From assembly GCF_050624435.1 (NCBI RefSeq), contig NC_134541.1, positions 12,020,995 to 12,084,994 on the forward strand: a stretch of 64,000 nucleotides of DNA, in the 5' to 3' direction. The notes under the pieces are model-generated. The model was not told where the DNA came from, searched no databases, and saw only the letters and a program-made list of their open reading frames with translations. This document shows, piece by piece, positions 1-11,064 of the stretch. Both the position numbers and the translations under genes were made by a program. The stretch comes from Tenrec ecaudatus (lineage: Eukaryota > Chordata > Mammalia > Afrosoricida > Tenrecidae). Numbering within the stretch: the stretch's first letter is position 1; every line of letters starts with the position of its first letter.

Positions 1-1997
1 CCGCAAAGTTCTAATAAAACGTCTGTTTTATTTAACTTCGGATACTTGCCTTTTTTGTTGTTTTTTGTGAGACTCCCTGGAATTTTTCCGAAGCCCATGA
101 AAATGATGTTCTTTCGCTTCCTTGCGAGGACCAGTGGGGTTCACGGTTCCAGTCCCTCCTTCTGCATGTACTTGAGTATCTAGTGTGTTCAAGTACCACA
201 AGGGAAGCAAGGTGACCAGGAGTTGGAGGGGGGTGGAGGGGGGCTAGTGACAGTCACCAGAAACCTAAGGTGCAAGATGAGAGGGGTCTTGAGAGTCTCC
301 CCAACAGTGCCCAGGACACTCAGAAGAGAGATCCAGGAAGGTTTCTCAGAGCACTAGCACTTAGTGACGTTAAAAAGTGCCACCACAGATTAACGCATAC
401 CTCCAGCTTCCAACCTCTTTCTGGGGAGAGAGATATGGCTCCAGGGGCCTTAGAACCCGGCCATCCCCCCGAACCTATACACTGCCCCAGACTAAAGCCT
501 CTCACCCTTTCCCTCTGGGCAAAGGCCCCCTTGAACAGAAGGTTCAAAGCCACCATGAACTGTCCAGAATCCCAGGACTGTCCAGGATACTCAGACCAGA
601 GAAACAAGTTGTCCCTGACTGAATCCACCACCATCTTTAATGAGGACATTCCTATAAGGGCCGGACTCCCAGTTTCTCCTTGAAGTCCAATGAGACAGCC
701 TCCAGCCTTCTTTCTTGGGGGCAGTTGCCAGGCCGTGCTGGGCAGGACAGGCACAGACTCTCAGGGATGCCAACCCACTCAGCCCACCCCCAGTTTTCTT
801 TGCTTTTCAGTTTGCAGGCCTGTCTGAACCCCAGTTCAACCCTCCCCCTTTCCTTCCCCTAGGCGCCAGGCCTGTTTTGGGTGCAGGGTGAGAGCAATGA
901 ACAGCTGGAGCCAACCACCCCACCTCGGAGGGGATGGGGCTCTAGTGCTCTGGGTGGGGCAGGCAGACAGTAAACCCAGCAGAGTTTGTTCAAAGGTGGC
1001 GAGTACTAAAAAAGGAGACTTGGGTAAGGAGAGGACCGAGAGGGGCATCTTCAACTAGAGGCTCACGACGCCTCAACAAGGGGTTGAACAAAGGCCTCGG
1101 GGAGAGAGGGGAATGATGTCAAGCTTTAGGGTGGAGCAGTCCAGCTGAGGGGCTGGGGTGCCCTGGAGTCTAGGGGAGCAGGGACGAAGCCCAGGAGGTC
1201 AGAGCAAGGGGGAGTGTAAGGAGGAAATCAGAAAGAGAGCGGCAGGGCTGGTGGGAGCCATGGATGGTGCTGGGCAGAGGATAGACAGACTCAGAGTTGG
1301 GCTCATACAGGACCCCTCTGGTTGCCATAGAGAGTGGGTGGTGCAGGGTGAGAGCTGAAGCTGAAGCTGGCCTAAGCAACTGCAAAGAGGGAATTGCCAA
1401 AAACCAAGAAGGGGACCCTCTGGGTGGTGCACGTGGCCAACACTCAGCAGCTAACAGGAAAGCTGTAGGTTTGAATCCACTCGGAGGCACATTAAAAGAC
1501 CTGGTGAACTGCTTCCTTCCCCCCAGCCAACAACCACTGCCATCGAGTCAATTCCAACAGTCAACAGACCCTAAAGGGCAAAGTAGAACTGCCTCCCCCT
1601 CAGGAGTTCCAGAACCAGAACCTCTATGGAAGCAGACCGACCCGAGTTTCTCCCGCAGAGCAGCTAAGTGCTTCAGCCACTGAACCCCCCATGACCCCTT
1701 CAGAAAGATCCCTGACACTGAAAACCCTAGAAAGCACAGGGGGGACACACAAGGGCCATCAGGGGCCAGAATGGATTCACTCAACCAAAACTCGTGCTCT
1801 GAGATGGGAGGGCCAGAGGTGGGCGGGTTTGAGGTGTGGCCAGGCCCCTGGGGGACCCCGGCAGGAGTTGGAGAGAAGCCAGTGGTTGACAGTGTGGAAG
1901 TGGCACTCTGCCCCCAGGCCTGGGCGTGGTCACCCAGGGAGTGAAAGGGTCAGACGCCAGGAGGGGGACACCGCGGTGACCTCTCCCTCTCCCCCAG
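1..1997 (+). other. KCNG1 last intron, 3' part
   Basis: This is the downstream end of the intron before the last KCNG1 coding exon. It closes with a pyrimidine-rich tract and an AG acceptor at 1996-1997. Apart from a SINE pair at 1413-1690, I recognise no repeat or coding sequence. Open frames across 270-1358 and 1691-2350 are GC-rich shadows without family resemblance. Confidence 0.8.
1413..1690. repeat. AfroSINE fragments, head to tail in opposite senses
   Basis: The first half (about 1413-1530, + sense) has the tRNA-like head with 'ctgtaggtttgaatccact' and a body. The second half (about 1540-1690, - sense) starts with 'ccatcgagtcaattccaac' and ends near a degraded head. Both are diverged copies of the SINE family found throughout the window. 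Confidence 0.7.
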
Positions 1998-2768
1998 GGC
2001 CGGTGCTCCCGGATGTGCCACAACGTGTTCATCGTGGAGTCGGTGTGCGTGGGCTGGTTCTCCCTGGAGTTCCTCCTGCGGCTGGTCCAGGCGCCCAGCA
2101 AGTTCGCCTTCCTGCGCAGCCCTCTCACGCTTATCGACATGGTGGCCATCTTGCCCTACTATGTCACCCTGCTGGTGGACGGCACGGCCACGAGCCGCCA
2201 CAAGCCGGGCACGGGCAACAGCTACCTGGACAAGGTGGGGCTGGTGCTGCGTGTGCTGCGGGCGCTGCGCATCCTGTACATGATGCGCCTGGCCCGCCAC
2301 TCGCTGGGCCTGCAGACGCTGGGGCTCACGGCCCGCCGCTGCACCCGTGAGTTCGGCCTGCTGCTGCTCTTCCTGTGCGTGGCCATCGCCCTCTTCGCCC
2401 CGCTCCTCTACGTCATCGAGAACGAGATGGCCGAGAGCCCCGAGTTCACCAGCATCCCCGCCTGCTACTGGTGGGCCGTCATCACCATGACGACGGTGGG
2501 CTACGGGGACATGGTGCCCCGCAGCACACCGGGTCAGGTGGTGGCACTGAGCAGCATCCTCAGCGGCATCCTGCTCATGGCCTTCCCAGTGACCTCCATC
2601 TTCCACACCTTCTCCCGCTCCTACCTGGAGCTCAAGCAGGAGCAGGAGAGACTGATGTTCCGGAGGGCCCAGTTCCTCATCAAAACCAAGTCGCAGATCA
2701 GCACCACGTCCCAGGACAGTGACATCTTGTTTGGAAGTGCCTCCTCGGACACCCGAGACAACAACTGA
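1998..2768 (+). CDS. KCNG1: KCNG1 (Kv6.1), last coding exon
   Basis: This is the C-terminal 256 residues of the voltage-gated potassium channel modifier subunit Kv6.1, about half of a roughly 513-residue protein. The exon opens after the AG acceptor at 1996-1997 and reads GRCSRMCHNVFIVES. In exon numbering I see S2 (11-29), S3 (42-60), an arginine-rich S4 (83-104), S5 (118-141), the selectivity filter TTVGYGD (165-171) and S6 (182-205). S6 carries PVT (197-199) instead of the PxP hinge of conducting Kv channels. This is typical of silent KvS subunits, which do not form homotetramers but join Kv2 subunits at the plasma membrane and change their gating. The C-terminus ends FGSASSDTRDNN, as I recall for the human protein. 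The frame is intact, and upstream exons lie left of the window. The ATG at 2013 is internal and not a start. Confidence 0.97.
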   Translation, partial: GRCSRMCHNVFIVESVCVGWFSLEFLLRLVQAPSKFAFLRSPLTLIDMVAILPYYVTLLVDGTATSRHKPGTGNSYLDKVGLVLRVLRALRILYMMRLARHSLGLQTLGLTARRCTREFGLLLLFLCVAIALFAPLLYVIENEMAESPEFTSIPACYWWAVITMTTVGYGDMVPRSTPGQVVALSSILSGILLMAFPVTSIFHTFSRSYLELKQEQERLMFRRAQFLIKTKSQISTTSQDSDILFGSASSDTRDNN

Positions 2769-3066
2769 ACCCAGAGGGCACCACCGCCGCCAGGACACTC
2801 CCTGCCCGCCCACCCTGAGGCTTGAAGCTACGCCACCTGCGACGGGCCACGCTGCTTCCGAGGTCAGCGCTGGAACGGCTCTGACAGGCTGGCCCAGGGC
2901 GGACCCAGCCAACACTGAGGCCGTCGAGGGACCCCAGCACACGCCCACCCGCCTGCCCAGCCCCAGTGGTGCCTCCCCCGCAGAGGGATGGCCTAGTCTT
3001 TCTGCCATGTAAATAATATGCTTCTCGGAGCTGCCTGGAGAAAAATACAAGCAGCAACACCCTGTC
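2769..3066 (+). other. KCNG1: KCNG1 3'UTR (probable extent)
   Basis: GC-rich sequence follows the KCNG1 stop codon. The only plausible cleavage signal is the variant hexamer AATACA at 3044-3049, followed by a GT/T-rich stretch at about 3061-3086. No AATAAA is seen before the SPIN element at 3095. The 3' end is therefore an inference, and the transcript could run further. Confidence 0.5.
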
Positions 3067-3094
3067 TGCCTGTGTGTGCCTCTTTTCAATTACA

Positions 3095-3286
3095 CAGTGG
3101 TTCTCGACCTTCCTGATGTCTCCACCCTTGAATGCAGTTCCTCATGTGGTGGTGACCCCCCAACCATAAAATCATTTCCTTGTTGCTTCATCACTGTCAT
3201 TTTGCTGCTGTTACGAATCTGGTGACCCCTGTGAGAGGGTCGTTCAACCCCCAAAGGGGTCACAACCCACAGGTTGAGAACCACTG
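3095..3286 (+). mobile_element. SPIN-like hAT MITE
   Basis: The element begins cagtggttctcgacc and ends with the inverted complement ggttgagaaccactg. It is 192 bp with no coding capacity. The flanking 8-mers (caattaca and aatcagcg) do not match, so the target duplication has decayed. It lies about 30 bp beyond the proposed KCNG1 poly(A) site. Confidence 0.8.
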
Positions 3287-3354
3287 AATCAGCGCACACC
3301 AGAAAGAGCGCTCCCACTGGGTGCTCTTCAAAGAGGAAGCTCTGTTTCCCTATA

Positions 3355-3572
3355 TGGTGCCCTGGTGATGGAGTGGTTACTCGTGGGCTGTTATACCCAC
3401 AAGGTGAGCAGTTCAAACCCACCAGCAGCTCCACCAGAGAAAGATTGGGCTTTCTACTCCTGTAAAGAGTTGCAGTTTCGGAAACTCACAGGGGCAGTTC
3501 TACCCTGTCCTAGAGAGGCACTAGGAGTCAGCATCGACTCGATGGCGCCGAGTTTTCATTTTGTTTTTGAAG
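3355..3572 (+). repeat. AfroSINE, nearly full length
   Basis: It has a tRNA-like head (ccctggtgatggagtggtt), the B-box-like segment 'gtgagcagttcaaaccca', the body 'gggcagttctaccctgtcc' and the tail 'cagcatcgactcgatggcg', ending in T-rich sequence. Confidence 0.85.
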
Positions 3573-3602
3573 TTTGGGTGGTATCTTGTGGTTGGCTCCC
3601 AC

Positions 3603-3805
3603 AAAGATGACAGCCTTGGAGCCGTTAAAGGGCAGTTCTGTTCTGTGCGGTAGGATGAGTTTGGACCGTTTTGTTTCGTGGTGCTGGAGAGTGCCACAAT
3701 GGCACATGTGGCTGCTAACTGAAAGCCCACCTGAGGCACCTTAGAAGGAAGGCCTGGCGATCTGCTTCCTAAAGACCTGCCTTTGAAAAACCCGTGGCAC
3801 ACAGT
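3603..3805 (+). repeat. Two old AfroSINE fragments
   Basis: A 3' half (about 3603-3678, with 'gggcagttctgttctgtgc') is followed by a 5' half (about 3680-3805, with 'ctgctaactgaaagcccac'). Both are clearly more diverged than the copy just upstream. Confidence 0.65.
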
Positions 3806-3827
3806 GCTGTCTTGGCACTCATGCGCA

Positions 3828-3869
3828 GCCAGCCTCTACTCGACGCCAGGCGCCAGCCTCTACTCGACG
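3828..3869. repeat. Short tandem duplication, 24 bp period
   Basis: The 18-mer gccagcctctactcgacg occurs at 3828-3845 and again at 3852-3869. Confidence 0.9.
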
Positions 3870-5491
3870 GTTTTGCTCGTCCACTTCCCAGCCAGGCCAG
3901 CCTGCAGGTCCCGGAAGTGAATGTCCAGGCTGGCTGGGAGCCCATGAAGTTAAGGACCAAGGGGAAGAACAGATACTTTTAGGGAATTTGCCACTGACTA
4001 CAAGATCCGTCCCACCTGGTTTCTTTTTGGATTTACCGGCCCGCCCCGCCCCACCCCGCAAGGCCATCCTTGCTCCCTGCTTTTTCTCCTCCTCTACCTG
4101 CCCCCTCCCACCATTCTCGTTTCTCCAACATTTCCTCCAAGGGACCTCCCACCCTTGAGAAGCAGCCCCAGAGACCTTCCAAGGTGGCTGACGGCAAGGC
4201 TCCGTTGTACCGATTTAAAACTGTGTGGATCTTCCACTCCACTTCCTGCGTAGTTCAAATATCGCATAAAAGGCTTTAAACCGCTGATCCAAATCTAAGT
4301 TTGAACTGAATGTGGGGTCATTGAGCCTCAGAGCATCCCCCACCACCCCAACCCCTTCTTCCTCATTCTCTCCCCTCCTCTCCCTCCTTCTCCTAAGCTC
4401 TCCCTCTCATCTCGCCCTCCCTCCCTGCCTTCCCTCTTGGGGTGAGCTCAGCCTACTGGTAGCCACGTGGTGACAGAGAGCGGAAATACCATCTGAGTCA
4501 CGAGGGCCTCATTAAGAGCTCCCCTGACACCTGCTTCCAGTGACTCCTGCCTGAAAAGTAAGTTTGCAGACTAATTATCTCCCCCTCCCCAGCCCTGTGG
4601 GTGCCTTAACAATCTGCATGGCCATCATCAAAGTCACACCTGAGATTTATGAAGTGGCCTTTCCCCTCCAAAGTGGCTCCCGGAGGCAGGAGGCGATTGG
4701 AAATGCTAAGCAGGAATGTCGCTGAGTGTCAAGTGGAACCCTTCTAGACTTGAGAGGGGGAGGGGAGGGGAGCCAGGCAGGGCTCTGCCCCCCACACTGA
4801 GGACAATGCTGGGGCTGGGCACAAGAAGCAGGTCCCCAAGGACCTGTGTGTTCTTGGCATTCCTGCCAGGTCGCCGAGGCAGACACCTGGTTGTAGGCAC
4901 CCCCAGACCTCACTGCAGGGTCCCAAGAGGGACCCTCACACCCTGGGTGGGACTGGTGGGCCTGCCCCAAATGAATAAGCAGGGCGGTGGCCCCAGTGTT
5001 TCCATGCCCCCTACATCCGCTGGCTCACAAGGGATGGGAAGCCCTCCCAGAGACAAGCCAGAAAAGTCCCTGTACAAGGAAGACAGGGCCGCCCAAGTGG
5101 GGGTCAGGGCTGACCTGGAGCCACCTGCCTCTCCCCTCTGTCCTTACCAGCAGTGGCTGTGAGACCTTCCGGTGGTGGAAACGTTTCTCTCGACATCGAC
5201 CAGAAGGCGTGCTTCACGCTCAGGAATGCAGGTGTCTCTTGTCAACGTGAGCGGATGTGATGTGAAGAGGCAGGATGTCCTTTTTCCAAAGAGAAGGCAG
5301 GGAGGCCTCGGGACCACTCCCACACTGACTCTAGGGCCAAGCGGGGTTTTCAGAGGGGGCCCTGGCTCTTTCCTGGCCTCCTTAGCCATCAACCCTGATA
5401 CTCACAGACACAGGAACTCGGCTGCAAAGCAGATGGAAGAGGGGCTGTGCTGGCAGTGGGCTCGGGGACAGGCTCTGAAAGAAGGTCTCAC
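3870..5491. other. Repeat-poor intergenic block with candidate regulatory island
   Basis: No gene or recognisable repeat is seen. The part at about 4190-4690 is less GC-rich than its surroundings. It carries TAATTA (4573-4578), catcaaag (TCF/LEF-like, about 4625) and tcacacct (T-box-like, about 4634). This looks like a conserved non-coding element, but that is inference from motifs only. The rest is GC-rich unique sequence; the open frame at 4716-5162 has no family resemblance. Confidence 0.35.
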
Positions 5492-5684
5492 GGTCAGCAA
5501 GTTCATGCCGACTCACCGTGACCCTTTAGGACAGATTGGAACTGTCCCTGCGGGTTTCCAGAATGGGACTCTTTAAGGGTGTGGAAAGCTCCCTCTGCCT
5601 CCCTCAGGGCCGCAGGTGTTTCTCGAACTACTGGCCCTGTGGTCAGCAGCCCACTATAACCCATTAGGCCAGCAGGGCTCCTGG
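5492..5684 (-). repeat. AfroSINE, antisense
   Basis: It starts near 'gttcatgccgactcaccgtg' and ends with 'cattaggccagcagggctcc', the reverse complement of the tRNA-like head. Confidence 0.8.
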
Positions 5685-6572
5685 GGGGCTGGGAGGGGGG
5701 GAATTCCCGCCTTCCACCCTGATGGGCCTCCTTTGTGACCCTAGTCCAGCTGAGTCCCCCAGGCAGGGACACTGTGGAAAGGACCCCTGAGGGCCAGCCA
5801 GCAGAGGATTGTGGCTGTTGTTGGTGTGGGCTTATCTGCCATCTCTGACCAGGCTCGGTGCTTTGGCCAAACTCAGGGTCACGGTGGGAGGGAGGGAGGC
5901 CAGCCAGCTTCACAGTGCAGATTCCCAGGCCTCCCTTCTGAGGGGTCAGGGAGGGGGCTAAGAGAAGGTGCCAGAATCCTCAGTGCTCAAGATAAATGGT
6001 CATTGGGTCCAATGTTTAAAATCTCAAACTTAACAAAGCTATGAAGACAAAGGGTCCCATTTTAAATAAAACTCCATCTGCCGCTGATGGTGCAGAATGC
6101 AGGCTCATCCCCTCACCCAGATCAGGTCCTGTCCCAGCATCAGCGGGTCCTCCGAGGGGCTAAGCACAAGTCTCCAGGACAGGAGGTGTGTGTGGGGGGT
6201 GGGCTGGGGGGGGGCAGGTAGGCACCACCAGCCCCTGCTGCTGCACTGTTACAGGGACCAATTCCCAGCAAGCCCCTGCCCTGCCAGGGCCACTGTGTAA
6301 GAGAGGGAAGGACCGCCCCAGCCCAGGAGGTGAAGTTTAAAGAGATACTAAGAGGATGGGAGCCGTCAGCCTTGGAGGGCACTGGGGGCAGCAGCATGGC
6401 AGGGGAGGGACCAAGCCTCGTTCATGCCTCCAGCTGTGGGATCCTGTGGACACAGATGCCCACTGCTCCCCAGCACCTCCCCAGGAGAAAGCTCGGGTAT
6501 GCAAAGTCCACCCCAAACAAGCATCTCCAGGGTCCTGCTCTGAGAGTGGTCACAGCAGTAGGGACACAGAGC
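5685..6572. other. Unassigned intergenic sequence
   Basis: GC-rich unique sequence. I see no gene, RNA or recognisable repeat here. Confidence 0.5.
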
Positions 6573-6869
6573 AAACACACACACACACACTCACATATAC
6601 ACACATACACACACTCACATACACACACATACATACACAAACACACACATAGACACCACATACAAATATACATATATACACATACATACACATGCACATA
6701 CATAAACACACACATAGACACCACACCACATACAAATATACATATATACAAACACACTCACACACACATATGCACATGCACACCACACACTCAAACACAA
6801 CACATCATACACACACACTCATACACAACATGCATACACACCACAACACACACAATACCACACACACAA
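6573..6869. repeat. Compound (CA)n microsatellite
   Basis: Nearly 300 bp of interrupted CA/CATA repeats. The long histidine/threonine-rich and cysteine/valine-rich open frames here are products of the repeat, not genes. Confidence 0.97.
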
Positions 6870-6924
6870 GCCCAGGACCCTGGTGGCAGCTGCCCATTTG
6901 TGCCACACACACTGCCGTACACGT

Positions 6925-7190
6925 TCTGGTTCTGGCCCACAGCCACCCCATGAACCACAGTGTGAAACACCGCCTAGTTCTGCCCCATCCTCACAAGGGG
7001 TGCCATGTTTTAACCCATTGCTGCAGCCATTGCGTCCACCCGTCTCCGTAGGGGTCTTCCTCGTTTCTTTGGCTGCCCGTCTCCTCTATCAAGCACGACA
7101 GCCTTCTCTAGGGACTGGCCCCTCCTGCTCACGTGTCCAAGGCAGCCGGCATGTGTTTCCTCACAGTGGTGCTCTCCCGAAACCCAGGTG
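6925..7190 (-). mobile_element. BovB/RTE-like LINE 3' fragment, antisense
   Basis: It contains 'gttctgccccatcctcaca', 'ttgctgcagccattgcgtcc' and 'ttctctagggactggcccct'. These match, as I recall, the reverse complement of the afrotherian RTE reverse-transcriptase C-terminal region. The coding frame is degraded. Confidence 0.6.
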
Positions 7191-7420
7191 TTGGCAGTGT
7201 TAGTTTTTATTGTGTTCTCCGAGCAAGGGCTCACCTCGGGCAGCTCTCACCCAGCTCCTGGTGGCTGTGGGCAATGCTTAGCGTTTCTTACATTTATGTG
7301 ATGCCCTTCTGGTGGCCAACTAGAAGAGTCCCAGCATATCTGGGGGCTTCACGAGAAGTTGAGACCACGATGTGATGTTCACCTTGTGAGCTTCAGAGAT
7401 GACCTTGAACTGCACTCCCA

Positions 7421-7462
7421 CCCCATTCTCTGCCTCGGTCTCCCCATTCTCTGCCTCGGTCT
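7421..7462. repeat. Tandem duplication of a 21-mer
   Basis: The unit 'ccccattctctgcctcggtc' plus t is present twice in exact tandem. The surrounding 7191-7879 region has no other recognisable feature. Confidence 0.9.
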
Positions 7463-7879
7463 CCCCATGGCCTTTGTCTCCATGTCTTCTCTATGGACAC
7501 CAGCCATTGGACTGCGGCCGCCGACAGCTGCGGGGGCCTCCTGCTGACCTGTGCAAAGACCCTGATCCCACTTCAGTTCACATTCTGAGGTTGAGGGTGG
7601 CCAGACCTGCACATCATGCTCACTTTCTGCTCGGAACACCTCAGTGGCGTCCCCCTCACTCACGGTCAAAGTCTGAAGAATAGACAATGGGTGGTGACAT
7701 TCAAGCAGTGATCAGGAGGGTGGTGGTGGTGGCGAGGGAACCATGCAGCACTCTGGGAAGAGGAACCACCGGTGCAAAGTCCCCATGTGGGAAAACCAGG
7801 CACCCCTGCTTCCAATTGCCCAGGCTGTCTGCCAGTCCCCTGTCACTATCTCTGCTCTCCAACCACTAGGTGTCTACTC

Positions 7880-8245
7880 TGGTCATTAAACTCCCCAGGC
7901 ACACTGCTACTTCAGGCCTCTGCCCTGGCCCTTCCCTCTGCCTGGAACATCCTTCCCATGGTTACCCACGGGGCTTGCTCCCTTCTCCTCATTAGACACC
8001 CTAATCTGCCCAGCCCCAGCTCACGATAAAGACCAACCACACCCCTAGCTCTCAGCATGGCCCATCCCACCCCCGACCCTTTTCTGTCCTTGACTAAAGC
8101 CTGAGCATCACCAGGCACGTTACATTGCATGTGTATTTCCTCGTGGTCTCTGTCCCCATGGGGTGGTCCGCTCCAGGAGGGCAGCAACCCCAGGCGAGAA
8201 CAGTGCTCGATAAAGATCGGCTGAGTGCATGAATCAATGAGCTCA
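7880..8245 (+). mobile_element. L2 LINE 3' end
   Basis: It contains the typical L2 phrases 'cttccctctgcctggaacat' and 'gctccaggagggcag' and a tail 'cgataaagatcggctgagtg'. This is an ancient mammalian repeat, non-coding. Confidence 0.75.
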
Positions 8246-8365
8246 TCACCTCGCTACAAAAGATATGCACGCACGGTCCACGAGGGTCCTCATTCTCTCA
8301 AATATATCCTGGCATGAATCTCATTCAGAACCTGGATTAAGACTGGCACGCTGTTAGCCCAAACC

Positions 8366-8530
8366 CATGGCCCGTGAGTTAACTCTGCTTCCCGGCCACC
8401 CTGCAGGACAGAGCAGAACTGCCCTACGGGGTTGTCAAAGCTGACCTCTTTAAAAAGCTGACTGCCGCTGCGGGGCTGTTGGTTAGCAGCCAAGCGCTTT
8501 AACCCCCTGCACTGCAGGACTCGCAAAGCC
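8366..8530 (-). repeat. AfroSINE, antisense, diverged
   Basis: It contains 'aggacagagcagaactgccc' and 'gttggttagcagcc', ending near a degraded head. Confidence 0.7.
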
Positions 8531-8766
8531 CCCGTGATCGCCTGATAACTTCCGCATGGAAACAGCACCCACCATCCTTTCTCAGCATTCTTGCACACGT
8601 GTTAAATGAATGCAAAAGTACTGAAGGACGTGTGTGCGACCCTAAGACAAAACCCAACAGAATTTCTGTTTTCTTTTTCTGAAAACAACCTGTAAAAATG
8701 GAAGCTCACTTGGTTGAAATAAATGGAAAGCCACTGAATGGCCTTGAACTCTCTATTAAAAAAAAA

Positions 8767-8926
8767 GTCAAGGTCATTAAGTTGATGCTGACTCATGGTG
8801 ACCCTAGAGATGCTGTCTATGGGAATAGAAACCCTCATCTTTCTTCCACAGAGTGGTTGATGGTTTCAAACTGCTAACCTTGTGGTTAGCAGCCCAACGC
8901 ATAACCGCTATGCCACCAGGGCTCCC
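8767..8926 (-). repeat. AfroSINE, antisense
   Basis: It starts 'gttgatgctgactcatggtg' and ends 'ctatgccaccagggctccc'. The body shows 'ctcatctttcttccacagag'. Confidence 0.85.
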
Positions 8927-8933
8927 CCTAGAC

Positions 8934-9070
8934 CAGTGTTTCCCAAAGTGAGTGGAGCAACCCAGGGGCTACAACAGCAGATGCCTACACGTTATCCTGT
9001 ATTATGGGCTGTCAGACAAGTTTTAATTGTCAGGGGTCACTGAGCCTTTTTATGTTTTTATGTAAAGGAG
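8934..9070 (+). mobile_element. Possible second hAT-type element, one end only
   Basis: A terminus-like cagtgtttcccaaagtg follows ccctagac, a sequence resembling the hAT target consensus. No matching inverted end was found downstream, so the call is tentative. Confidence 0.35.
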
Positions 9071-9286
9071 GCAGTAGGTCAAGTAAACCTGGGGACCTAT
9101 GAGCTAAATATATCTCTTTAAGACCTAAATGGAACTGCATTTGGGGTCTGAATTATGGTGCTTGATACCTATCTAATCCATGATGCTAGTTTTTATGTAT
9201 GTACCTGGGATACGCATACATGCCAAAAAATAAAAGAAAGAAAAGAAATAGCTAACATCATTGTATAAATGACAAGTCCGTTGAAT

Positions 9287-9955
9287 GTTGTTGTTGGTGT
9301 TAGGTGCCTTGGGAGGCAGTTCTGACTCATAACGGCCCTGTGTACAACAGAACGGAACACTGCTGTGTGAGTCCAGGTTGCCTAGAGAAACAAATCCAGG
9401 GCTTTAAATCAAAGAGCAATGTGGTATTAAGAAAACATCCCAGCCCAATCCAGCTCAAGTCCTTAAGTTCAATATTAACCCATATACCTGCTACCAGTCC
9501 ATAAATTCCTTTCCCGACTCATGTAACACATGCAATGAGGCCGAATACAGGACCATCACAGGCCAGTGTGCAAGGTCTTGTGGATCCAGTGTGGGTGGAA
9601 GCATGTCAGTGCTGATGTGGGTTTCCATGTGGCTCCTCCAGCTCCAGGGCTCTGGCTGCCAAGCTTGATGTGGCGAAATAGATGAAACGGAGAGAATGTG
9701 TGTCCCGCCTCCAGGAAGGAAGTCAGGAGTTCCCAGAATCCTCAGGAGAAGGCCTTGCCCACACAGAGGCATGATGGACAGGCTAGACTCCACCCCTTTG
9801 TGCAAGTTGACAGAAGATTATGTAATTGCCACAACTTCCGAGTCCTGCATGATCCTAATTCTTGTGGTTGAGCCCATCGCTGCAGCCACGGTGTCAATCT
9901 CTCTTGTGGAGGGCTTCCCCTCTCTCGCTGCCTCTCGGCTTGACCAAGCATGATT
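9287..9955 (-). mobile_element. BovB/RTE-like 3' end split by an LTR
   Basis: The left part (9287-9363) reads 'gttgttgttggtgttaggtg' to 'cagaacggaacactgc'. The right part (about 9834-9955) resumes with 'gtcctgcatgatcctaattc' and 'cgctgcagccacggtgtc'. Together they make one continuous reverse-complement RTE tail, interrupted by the LTR at 9364-9833. Confidence 0.7.
9364..9833 (-). mobile_element. Solo LTR, ERVL/MLT2-like (tentative family)
   Basis: It runs from tgtgtgagtccaggttgc to gtaattgccaca, so it has TG...CA ends and is 470 bp. The flanking 5-mers are actgc and acttc, a 4/5 match, as expected for a 5 bp target duplication. It has no viral coding sequence. The same family occurs at 14766-15260. 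Confidence 0.65.
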
Positions 9956-10929
9956 GAGTAGGTGGCCAGAATTGCTAAGTGTACTCAGGATGCTTCTACC
10001 TAAAGTCGATTAGATCGGAGATGGGTCACACTAGATGCCCAGGCGCTTTTGCAATTGACCCAACAATTACTCACAGTGACATCCGGTGTTGACGTCTAGG
10101 GGTGGTTATGGGGGAGGAAGAGGGGCCCCCAGAAAGGAAGCGCCCGGTCCCTTCTGTTGTCCTTGGTTGGCGAATTGTACCCCATCCGGGGATACTGGGC
10201 TGCGTTCTGCTTTCAACAGAGAATGGATTGTGAGGTCCAGCCAAAAGGCCAGCGGTGTCCCTCAAGCTGGTGTTTCCCTCCCACCCACCCGTGGACACCT
10301 TCCTGGACCAGATCCCCTGGAATCCTCCATGTTTAGGGGCTCCCTGAATCACAGAGTCATTTGTAAATTTCTGAAGTGTACGGTCGCTTAGGATTGTATG
10401 AATACAATCAACCTCATCGGTTTGTAAAATCTTACTATGTTGAACTACAAAATGGTCAGTCCCTGAACCGATGCCCAGTGGGGTTTTCCCCTTCTTTTCC
10501 TTGAATTACGACTTCAGTCTCAAGGGGGGAAAAAATTCTTGATAGAGGTTCACCAATACTCATGACCACAGTATTGTAGCTAAAACACCAGAAAAATCAC
10601 CACTGGCCCATCGCTACTCTCAAAACAGCAGCTTGTGACATATTGTAGGGAGTGCAGAAGGAGCCACGTGGCTCACATCGCGGTGCTTGTAACTGGCTGA
10701 TAACCACAGCCCTGCCGGTAGCACATGAGAAGGTTCAAGAAGGGAAGCCGCATTGAGTTTTAGTCTTACAGGAATCTCGATACATGTAAGCTGGGTTTAC
10801 AACGAAGGTTTTTGTTGTCATGGCTACATACCAGAGATGTTCGTAACCACATGTACCAAATGATGCCCCCAAATAGTTAGACTGTCATTTCCATGTCACC
10901 GCCCTTATCTACACCCTTGGGCCCCCTAG
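9956..10929. other. Unassigned intergenic sequence
   Basis: Unique moderate-GC sequence with no gene or repeat that I recognise. Confidence 0.5.
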
Positions 10930-11012
10930 CGACGCCACTGGGAAAGCTAGTTTTTTGCTGGGTGACCCTGGGCAAAATCCCTGAATGTCTAGCTCCTCCT
11001 CTCTAGGCAAAA
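10930..11012 (+). mobile_element. MIR fragment
   Basis: It contains 'gctgggtgaccctgggcaaa' followed by a degraded 'tcctctc' segment, the conserved MIR core. Confidence 0.6.
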
Positions 11013-11064
11013 AAAAGAAAAGAAAAAGAAAGAAAGAATTCTAGTACCCACCCTCTTGGGGTGA

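Noticed and set aside
1950-3089. 379-residue open frame antisense to the KCNG1 exon
   Set aside because: It is a low-complexity H/Q/E/G-rich shadow of a GC-rich coding exon with no family resemblance.
6330-6953. 207-residue open frame over the CA repeat
   Set aside because: The protein is mostly H/T/Y repeats from the microsatellite and has no independent support.
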